Source of the DNA: an uncultured Porphyromonadaceae bacterium
GTDB lineage: Bacteria; Bacteroidota; Bacteroidia; Bacteroidales; Muribaculaceae
Assembly: GCA_900554265.1 (NCBI GenBank)
Contig: USGZ01000109.1
Coordinates: forward strand, 1 to 6,387
Reading direction: 5' to 3'
DNA: 6,387 nucleotides
Shown: in pieces, positions 1 through 4,288 of the stretch
Position numbering within the stretch: the first letter of the stretch is position 1
How the letters are laid out: every line of letters starts with the position of its first letter
Made by a program: the position numbers and the translations under genes
Notes under the pieces: generated by a model
What the model saw: the letters and a program-made list of their open reading frames with translations, nothing else
Told to the model about the DNA's origin: nothing
Database searches by the model: none

Positions 1-1547
1 CCCCCGGCGGCCGCCACGGCGCCCGTCCCGACTATCCCAGCATCGTCTACACGCAGATTCTCAAGAAGCTTTTCCCGGATGTGCCCGTGGTGCTCGGCGG
101 CATCGAGGCCTCGCTGCGCCGCCTGTCGCACTACGACTACTGGCAGGACCGCCTGCGCCCGGGCATACTCGTCGATTCGGGCGCCGATATGCTGCTCTAC
201 GGCATGGGCGAGCATACCGTGCCTGAGCTGGCGCGCCGTCTCGCCGCCGGCGGGAAGATTGCGGACCTCGTGGATTTTCCCCAGTCGGCCGTTCTTCTGC
301 CGCGCCAGGCCATGCCCGACCGGGAAGATGAGGACAACATCATCCTGGCCTCCTACGAGGAATGTCTGCGCGACAAGCGTGCCCAGGCCCGCAATTTCAA
401 GTTCATCGAGCAGGAAAGCAACCGTATGGAGGGCCACAAGGTACTTTGGCAGGCCACCGGCGACCGCGTCGTCCGCGTCAATCCCATGCTTCCGGCAATG
501 ACCCAGGGCATGATCGACGCCGCTTTCGACCTGCCCTTCACCCGCCTGCCGCACCCGCGCTACAAGGGCAAGACCATCCCGGCCTACGAGATGATCCGCC
601 ACAGCGTCAACCTCCACCGCGGCTGTTTCGGCGGCTGCGCCTTCTGCACCATCTCCGCCCACCAGGGCAAGTTCATCGCCTCGCGCAGCAAGGCCAGCAT
701 CATGCGCGAGGTCGAGCAGATTACCCGCATGCCCGACTTCAAGGGCTATATCAGCGACCTGGGGGGCCCGTCGGCCAACATGTACGCCATGGGAGGCAAG
801 GACCGCGAAATCTGTCGCAAGTGCCTGCGCCCCAGCTGCCTGCATCCCAAGCCCTGCCCGAACCTCAACACCGACCACCGCCCACTGCTCGACATCTACC
901 ATGCCGTCGACGCCCTGCCGGCCGTGCGCAAGAGCTTCATCGGCTCCGGCGTGCGCTACGACCTGAGCATGCACCCGACCGGCAACGAAGAAATCGACCG
1001 CGCCAACCGCCGCTACAACGCCGAGCTTATCGAGCACCATGTGTCCGGCCGCCTCAAGGTAGCCCCAGAGCATACCTCCGACGCCGTCCTGGAAGTGATG
1101 CGCAAGCCCCCGTTCAGGCTTTTCCACGAGTTCAAGGAGCTGTTCGACCGCATCAACACGCGCTCGGGCCTGCGCCAGCAGCTGATTCCCTACTTCATCT
1201 CCTCGCATCCCGGCTGCCGGCCCGAGGACATGGCCGAACTCGCAGCCGAGACCAAGGCGCTGAACTTCCATCTGGAGCAGGTCCAGGACTTTACGCCGAC
1301 GCCCATGACCGTGGCCACCGAGATATACTACACCGGCATCCACCCCTATACGGGCAAGGAAATCTACACGGCCACGCGCCCCGACGACAAGCTCGAACAG
1401 CGCAAGTTCTTCTTCTGGTACGACCCCGCCTACCGCCAGGACATCACCCGCACCCTCCACCGCATCGGCCGCCCCGACCTGATAGCCAAATTCTTCGGCT
1501 CCCGTCCCCCGCATGCCGGCAACGGTAAAAGTAATAAAGGCCGCTAA
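1..1547 (+). CDS. YgiQ-family (UPF0313) radical SAM protein, 5'-truncated by window
   Basis: The frame is open from base 3 to the TAA at 1545-1547, giving 514 visible residues; the true start lies upstream. A GTG at 81 is internal, because family-typical sequence (PGGRHGARPDYPSIVYT) precedes it. Conserved YgiQ stretches follow: VLGGIEASLRRLSHYDYW, then DSGADMLLYGMGE. The radical SAM cysteines CFGGCAFC (CX3CX2C, codons at 624, 636 and 645) should bind the 4Fe-4S cluster that cleaves S-adenosylmethionine. A second cysteine group, CRKCLRPSCLHPKPC (codons at 813, 822, 837 and 855), is also usual in the family and may bind another metal or cluster. The C-terminus ends in a short basic tail. The protein is probably cytosolic; its substrate is unknown in the family as far as I know. 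No frameshift is seen. Roughly the first hundred residues are missing. The family call is firm, the function open. Confidence 0.93.
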   Translation, partial: PGGRHGARPDYPSIVYTQILKKLFPDVPVVLGGIEASLRRLSHYDYWQDRLRPGILVDSGADMLLYGMGEHTVPELARRLAAGGKIADLVDFPQSAVLLPRQAMPDREDEDNIILASYEECLRDKRAQARNFKFIEQESNRMEGHKVLWQATGDRVVRVNPMLPAMTQGMIDAAFDLPFTRLPHPRYKGKTIPAYEMIRHSVNLHRGCFGGCAFCTISAHQGKFIASRSKASIMREVEQITRMPDFKGYISDLGGPSANMYAMGGKDREICRKCLRPSCLHPKPCPNLNTDHRPLLDIYHAVDALPAVRKSFIGSGVRYDLSMHPTGNEEIDRANRRYNAELIEHHVSGRLKVAPEHTSDAVLEVMRKPPFRLFHEFKELFDRINTRSGLRQQLIPYFISSHPGCRPEDMAELAAETKALNFHLEQVQDFTPTPMTVATEIYYTGIHPYTGKEIYTATRPDDKLEQRKFFFWYDPAYRQDITRTLHRIGRPDLIAKFFGSRPPHAGNGKSNKGR

Positions 1548-1565
1548 TCGTCTGATTGGCAGTAG

Positions 1566-1587
1566 GGACGCGAGATTCATCGCGTCC
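1566..1587. repeat. Short perfect hairpin, REP-like
   Basis: GGACGCGA (1566-1573) and TCGCGTCC (1580-1587) are perfect reverse complements around a 6-base loop. The stem starts 18 bases after the ygiQ-like stop and has no T-run behind it, so it is a poor intrinsic terminator. GTAGGGxCG-type palindromes recur between genes in many bacterial genomes. I read this as a possible extragenic palindromic repeat, but one window cannot show copy number. Confidence 0.6.
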
Positions 1588-1620
1588 GCCCGACAGGCGC
1601 CGCAGCCGCCGTGGAGGCCA

Positions 1621-1633
1621 GGGCGTCTCGCCC
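1621..1633. repeat. Short GC hairpin, possible second half of a REP-like pair
   Basis: GGGCG (1621-1625) pairs with CGCCC (1629-1633) over a 3-base loop. Read on the minus strand the region begins GTCGGGGCGAGACG, which resembles the start of the hairpin at 1566-1587 (GTAGGGACGCGA). The two may therefore be inverted copies of one repeat family facing each other. Similarity is partial and the stem is only 5 bp. Confidence 0.4.
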
Positions 1634-1634
1634 C

Positions 1635-1655
1635 GACACAACTGCCTGTGTCTTT
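1635..1655 (+). terminator. Possible weak terminator after the radical SAM gene
   Basis: GACACA (1635-1640) and TGTGTC (1647-1652) form a 6-bp stem with a 6-base loop, directly followed by TTTC. The stem is weak and the T-tract short, so termination efficiency is doubtful. It is nevertheless the only stem followed by T residues in this part of the convergent spacer. The loop-proximal part could instead pair with ACAGGC at 1593-1598. Confidence 0.3.
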
Positions 1656-1662
1656 CGCAATT

Positions 1663-1708
1663 TCCCGATTAATCCTGATTATTCTTGATTAATCTCGATT
1701 AATCGGGA
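1663..1708. repeat. Helically phased GATTAATC palindrome array with flanking inverted repeat
   Basis: The 8-bp perfect palindrome GATTAATC occurs at 1667, 1687 and 1697, with the near copy GATTATTC at 1677, so units begin exactly every 10 bp. The outermost units extend into a 12-bp inverted repeat: TCCCGATTAATC (1663-1674) against GATTAATCGGGA (1697-1708). The array lies between the 3' ends of two convergent genes. It may be a protein-binding array with sites on one helix face, a transcription-blocking stem, or a low-complexity expansion. A further perfect unit at 1722 is outside the 10-bp phase. Confidence 0.75.
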
Positions 1709-1741
1709 TGGGTTTCCACAGGATTAATCGGGATGGGTTTC
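1697..1741. repeat. Two 20-bp direct repeats, 25 bp apart
   Basis: The 20-bp sequence starting GATTAATCGGGATGGG occurs identically at 1697-1716 and 1722-1741, separated by 5 bases (CACAG). The bases after the second copy (GCAG) nearly continue the likeness, so this looks like a recent tandem duplication of a 25-bp unit. The second copy ends 16 bp before the stop codon of the minus-strand hydrolase gene. Confidence 0.85.
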
Positions 1742-1757
1742 GCAGTTGACTGCAATC

Positions 1758-2834
1758 TTATCGGGCGACTTGCTCGTAGAGTTTCCGGCTCTTTCCGCGG
1801 GCTTCTTCGAGGTAGGGGAGCAGGGCTTCCGTGTCGATGTATTTCTGGCCGTTGCCGCGGTGGACGAGAAATACCTCGGCCATACGCTGCAATGCTTCCT
1901 TGGCCGCGGGGGCGTGGAGGTCGGTCGGCGAGGCCGGAAGCAGCGGGGTGGGGATGTAGCGTGGCGTCGCCAGGATTACGGGCGATACGGGCGGGTAGCC
2001 CAAGATGGTATAAATCCTTATCGCCGAGTAAGGGTCTTCGCCTGGAAGTATGCCTTCGATGACTATCGAGGCCGTGGTCGAGTGGCGGGGTACGTAGTCC
2101 TGATCGATGATGTAGCGGCCGGCGCCTTCGAGGGCGTCGCGGCCGAGCATGGAGTTGTAGAACGCGTGGCTGAGGTCCTCAGTCAGGTGCGCCGGCGTCA
2201 GATTGTGGTTGCGGATCGGTCCGGCCAGCACTTCGGCGACGTTATCATAGCGGATGTAGCCCATGCCCGCGTCGGGCTCGCCGCTCATGGAGTAATTGGT
2301 GCGGATGAGCACGCCGTCCGGGGCGTCGGAGAGGTCGTAGCGCGTCCAGCGGTAGTCGTCGGTCTCGAAATAGGCGCCGTTGCCCTCGGCGTCGATAACC
2401 CCGAAGTTGGTGCGCACGCCCATAGGTTTGGGCAGCGCCTGCAGAAGGGCCTCGAAATCGTCGACGCTCCGGCAGCTCTCCAGGGCCTGCGCCATCACGG
2501 CGCCCTCGCGGTCGATCCACTCGGGGCTGTTGGCCGGCAGATTGTAGGCCACGGTGTTCATTATCGCGAAGCCGGCGTCGTTGACGCCCATCCAGGCCTC
2601 GTCGCTCGGCAGGCTGTCGCCGCCGGCGTTGAATAGGCCGACGTAGCCGATTTTGCCGGGCTTGCCGATGCGGGCCAGGTAGTTGTCGCTGGCGTCGGTG
2701 TCGCGGTTTTTCCAGAGCAGGGGGCGCCCGGAGGCCGTGGCGCTTCCGGAGGCTATAAGAGAAGTGCAGGCATAGCTCGCGACTGTGCCCGCACTGAGAA
2801 TGCAAAGTAAAATGAGGATGAGTGTCCGTTTCAT
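1758..2834 (-). CDS. Secreted Ntn-hydrolase, C45 / linear amide C-N hydrolase family
   Basis: This 358-residue protein starts at the ATG at 2834. Residues 1-22 form a signal peptide (basic MKR, then a hydrophobic run) ending S-Y-A. Cleavage by signal peptidase I after Ala22 would expose Cys23 of CTSLIASGSATASGRPLLWKN as the N-terminal nucleophile. Other family-like features are R44-D45 in KNRDTD, WMGVNDAGF (81-89), N143 in RTNFGV and R178-T-N180-Y, where Asn and Arg should line the active site. The family (acyl-CoA:6-APA acyltransferase, carcinine hydrolase, choloylglycine hydrolase relatives) cleaves linear amide bonds such as N-acyl amino acids or conjugated acids; the substrate here cannot be read. 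The site lacks a canonical lipobox, so a periplasmic or exported enzyme is more likely than a lipoprotein. It lies 62 bp downstream of the small membrane-protein gene but has its own promoter. Family confidence is high, substrate unknown. Confidence 0.88.
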   Translation of the reverse strand: MKRTLILILLCILSAGTVASYACTSLIASGSATASGRPLLWKNRDTDASDNYLARIGKPGKIGYVGLFNAGGDSLPSDEAWMGVNDAGFAIMNTVAYNLPANSPEWIDREGAVMAQALESCRSVDDFEALLQALPKPMGVRTNFGVIDAEGNGAYFETDDYRWTRYDLSDAPDGVLIRTNYSMSGEPDAGMGYIRYDNVAEVLAGPIRNHNLTPAHLTEDLSHAFYNSMLGRDALEGAGRYIIDQDYVPRHSTTASIVIEGILPGEDPYSAIRIYTILGYPPVSPVILATPRYIPTPLLPASPTDLHAPAAKEALQRMAEVFLVHRGNGQKYIDTEALLPYLEEARGKSRKLYEQVAR

Positions 2835-2862
2835 TGTGAGGGGCTGGCGGTGAATGTTTCTG

Positions 2863-2894
2863 CAAATATATGCAAAAACTTTTCAACCTGCAAG
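2863..2894 (-). promoter_or_regulatory. Bacteroidetes-type promoter of the secreted hydrolase gene
   Basis: On the minus strand TATATTTG (2870-2863) fits the -7 consensus TAnnTTTG perfectly. CTTG (2894-2891) lies 20 bases upstream as the -33 box, one mismatch from TTTG. Transcription should start near 2856, about 20 bases before the ATG at 2834. The -33 box sits just after the stop codon of the upstream gene, so the hydrolase can be expressed apart from the amidase pair. Confidence 0.7.
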
Positions 2895-2896
2895 CC

Positions 2897-3355
2897 TCAC
2901 TTGCCGAGGCGGATGCCGATGCCTACCCCGACGTATGGCTGCACGCCCGCCGGGGTCATGCCTACGCCGGCCTGGATTCCGAAACTCACGCGCCGCGGCG
3001 CCGGAGCCGTCGGAATGGTAATGCGTGCGAGGGGAGGCGTCAGCACCAGGCTGTCCAGGCGCGCTTCCCAGCCCGATACGTAGGCTCGGTAGTTCTCGCC
3101 GGAGTATTCGCGCGAGGCTATTTCCAGGCGCACCTCGGCGCTGTCGGAAGTCGCGACGGCAAGGGGCGCGACGACTACGGTATCGCGTCGCACGAGTGTC
3201 CTTACCGCCGGCGGCGCGACTATGCGCACCGTGTCGCGGACTACTACCGTCCTAAGCCCCGCGGCGACCTCCGCAGGCGCCCGGTCTCCCTTTCCGTAGT
3301 GCCATCCCAAGGCGAAAGCCGCCGCGGCGAGAAGTATGGCTCCTGTCGCTTTCAT
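2897..3355 (-). CDS. Small membrane-anchored protein coupled to the amidase (DUF6808-/Rz-like?)
   Basis: This protein has 152 residues. The ATG at 3355-3353 overlaps the amidase TGA (3354-3352) as ATGA, the classic arrangement for translational coupling, and this fixes the start although the frame is open further upstream. Residues 4-20 (TGAILLAAAAFALGWHY) form one membrane segment or uncleaved signal anchor. Next comes a repeated motif, VVVRDTVRIVAPP (37-49) and LVRRDTVVVAPL (54-65), then a charged stretch (70-103) and a proline-rich linker. The C-terminus (123-152) is a Gly/Val beta hairpin, with GIQAGVGMTP and YVGVGIGIRL resembling outer-membrane beta strands. From memory, small Bacteroidetes proteins labelled DUF6808 look like this; I could not verify it. 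Its position beside a peptidoglycan amidase suggests an envelope role such as a spanin-like partner. Identity as a gene is fairly sure, function is inference. Confidence 0.75.
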   Translation of the reverse strand: MKATGAILLAAAAFALGWHYGKGDRAPAEVAAGLRTVVVRDTVRIVAPPAVRTLVRRDTVVVAPLAVATSDSAEVRLEIASREYSGENYRAYVSGWEARLDSLVLTPPLARITIPTAPAPRRVSFGIQAGVGMTPAGVQPYVGVGIGIRLGK

Positions 3356-3930
3356 TGTCTGTCGTTCAGATATTTGAGGATTCCCTGGACATGGAGGTCG
3401 ACTATCGCCTCGAAGCCGAAAGGGGAGAGCAGCATCTCGAGGTTCTCGAAGTTGTCCATAAACATGTTTTCCGTCAGAACGGCGGGGCAGCGTGTGTCGC
3501 GCAGTATGGCCAGATTGCCGCGCAGGTAGCCTTCGGGGGTAGGGTAGCGGTTGCCGAGGAGGGCTCGGACGGAAGCCTCGCGGTAGAGAATCCGCGCCAG
3601 CTCGGCCGACTCCGCCGATGCGCGCGGGGCGATGAGCGCCGTCCAGCCGTTGGCCTCGTGGAAGCCCTGTCTGGCGCTGGCATTGACGTGGATGGAAACG
3701 AGGATGCACTTCTGCCGGCCGGCGATTTCGTTGGCGCGGCGGCAGCGTTCGGCCAATGGAATATCGTCGTCCTCGGGAACGAGCAATTCGGCATCGACTC
3801 CCTGCGCGCGGAGCCGTGCCACCAGCTCGCGGGCCACTTTTCTATTGAACACTGCCTCGATGAGGCGCCCGTCGGGGCTGCGTTTGCCGCGGGTATGGAC
3901 CCCGTGGCCATTGTCGATAAGAACTTTCAT
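3352..3930 (-). CDS. N-acetylmuramoyl-L-alanine amidase (Amidase_3), no signal peptide
   Basis: This 192-residue zinc amidase cleaves the bond between MurNAc and L-alanine of the peptidoglycan stem peptide. The Amidase_3 signature is complete: His9 in IDNGHG, Glu25 in LIEAVFN and His81 in SIHVNA are the expected zinc ligands, and Glu154 in VLTENMFMDN is the expected catalytic residue. The protein is the bare catalytic domain. It starts with the first beta strand (MKVLIDNG), so there is no signal peptide, no SH3/LysM/SPOR binding domain and no AMIN domain. Chromosomal cell-division amidases are normally exported, so this compact form resembles a phage endolysin. Its stop overlaps the start of a small membrane-anchored protein (ATGA). 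The ATG at 3930 is used because the conserved strand begins there; an A/T-rich segment precedes it with no clear Shine-Dalgarno. A long leader with a terminator lies upstream. Confidence 0.92.
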   Translation of the reverse strand: MKVLIDNGHGVHTRGKRSPDGRLIEAVFNRKVARELVARLRAQGVDAELLVPEDDDIPLAERCRRANEIAGRQKCILVSIHVNASARQGFHEANGWTALIAPRASAESAELARILYREASVRALLGNRYPTPEGYLRGNLAILRDTRCPAVLTENMFMDNFENLEMLLSPFGFEAIVDLHVQGILKYLNDRQ

Positions 3931-4003
3931 AGCGCCCCAAAATTACTCCCCGTCACCTCCCGATTCATCACCAATCCCACCACCCCGAATCCATTTAACA
4001 ATA

Positions 4004-4042
4004 AATTAGCACCGATTTTTCTCAAATTTTCCGGTGCTAATT
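4004..4042 (-). promoter_or_regulatory. 11-bp stem-loop in the amidase leader
   Basis: AATTAGCACCG (4004-4014) and CGGTGCTAATT (4032-4042) are perfect reverse complements around a 17-base A/T-rich loop. On the minus strand it follows the intrinsic terminator and lies about 75 bases before the amidase start. Its right arm overlaps a segment (4038-4047) that can pair with 4099-4109, so the two pairings compete. No T-run follows on either strand, so it is not itself a standard terminator. Confidence 0.7.
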
Positions 4043-4044
4043 CC

Positions 4045-4078
4045 TTAAAAAATAAGCCCACCTTGTATTGGGGTGGGC
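4045..4078 (-). terminator. Rho-independent terminator inside the amidase leader
   Basis: Read on the minus strand, GCCCACC (4078-4072) pairs with GGTGGGC (4062-4056). Two further G-U pairs close a 5-base loop, and the stem is immediately followed by TTATTTTTT (4055-4047). This is a textbook intrinsic terminator for minus-strand RNA only; the plus strand has no T-run after the stem. It lies between the minus-strand promoter at 4117-4146 and the amidase start at 3930, so it either gates amidase transcription or ends a short RNA. Confidence 0.8.
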
Positions 4079-4110
4079 GAGCCTTAGTATTTTCCACCTA
4101 AGGGAATTAA
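4045..4110 (-). ncRNA. Candidate leader/attenuator RNA or ~65-nt small RNA
   Basis: The predicted start near 4110 and the terminator ending near 4045 define a 65-nt minus-strand transcript. Its 5' part folds as CCTTAG/CTAAGG (4103-4098 with 4087-4082). The same 5' segment (4109-4099) can instead pair, with one bulge, with 4047-4038 beyond the terminator. The loop sequence AGGTGG repeats the terminator's 3' arm and could pair with its 5' arm CCACC, acting as an antiterminator. These exclusive pairings are what an attenuator needs, but ligand or protein control is inference. It matches no RNA family I recognise, and a stand-alone small RNA is equally possible. Confidence 0.45.
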
Positions 4111-4116
4111 GTATTG

Positions 4117-4146
4117 CAAAGGTAAGAATTTTATTGAAGTAGCAAA
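4117..4146 (-). promoter_or_regulatory. Strong Bacteroidetes-type promoter for the amidase leader
   Basis: On the minus strand TTTG (4146-4143), 18 bases, then TACCTTTG (4124-4117) match the TTTG / TAnnTTTG consensus at both boxes. Initiation is expected near 4110. That leaves an untranslated leader of about 180 nt before the amidase ATG at 3930, containing the hairpins and terminator described separately. It is the best promoter match in the window. Confidence 0.8.
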
Positions 4147-4209
4147 ATAGTCGATTTGAGATTCAGTCAAGGTTCCGTCAACGCTTTTCTTTAGCATGGG
4201 AGGTAAAAG

Positions 4210-4251
4210 ATGCATATTTTTCGGCTTTTTTCGGGATTCCGTTTTTTTTAG
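4210..4251 (+). CDS. Possible 13-residue micro-ORF with a strong Shine-Dalgarno
   Basis: An ATG at 4210 is preceded at 5 bases by GGGAGGT (4198-4204), an excellent Shine-Dalgarno, and is followed by 12 more codons and TAG: MHIFRLFSGFRFF, a basic aromatic peptide. The other genes here have no such site, which makes the match notable. Against it, no good promoter lies upstream, and the frame ends inside the promoter of the next gene, so that gene's own transcript would not carry it. Chance is a real alternative. Confidence 0.15.
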   Translation: MHIFRLFSGFRFF

Positions 4252-4260
4252 TTAACTTTG
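4228..4260 (+). promoter_or_regulatory. Bacteroidetes-type promoter of the large unknown gene
   Basis: TAACTTTG (4253-4260) fits the -7 consensus TAnnTTTG perfectly. The -33 box is weak: TTTT at 4228-4231, 21 bases upstream, inside a T-rich tract (also T8 at 4242-4249). Transcription should begin around 4267, leaving about 20 bases of A/T-rich leader before the ATG at 4289. Confidence 0.7.
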
Positions 4261-4288
4261 TAGTACCATATAACTGACAGTTTTAATT

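Larger units (their letters stand above)
3931..4288. other. A+T-rich divergent control region
   Basis: These 358 bases separate the divergent amidase and large unknown genes and hold no convincing full-length gene. From left to right there are about 70 unstructured bases before the amidase start, an 11-bp stem-loop, an intrinsic terminator facing left, a further small hairpin and a leftward promoter. A plain stretch at about 4147-4197 shows nothing clear. It is followed by a GGGAGGT-preceded 13-codon reading frame (4210-4251) and the rightward promoter at 4228-4260. Confidence 0.7.

Noticed and set aside
362..1528. 388-codon plus-strand frame inside the radical SAM gene
   Set aside because: The product is Pro/Arg/His-rich with no recognisable domain, in another frame of a clearly conserved gene.
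1746..2636. Long open frame of 296 codons on the plus strand
   Set aside because: It is the antisense of the C45-type hydrolase gene; its low-complexity Val/Gly/Arg content is typical of a shadow in GC-rich DNA, and the minus-strand protein has a signal peptide and family motifs.
3356..3709. N-terminal extension of the small membrane protein by 118 residues
   Set aside because: The extension overlaps the amidase in another frame and is Arg/Pro-rich; the ATGA overlap and the membrane segment right after Met at 3355 mark the real start.
3938..3945. TAATTTTG on the minus strand as a promoter just before the amidase
   Set aside because: It matches the -7 consensus, but no -33 box lies at a proper distance, and transcription would begin at or inside the start codon.
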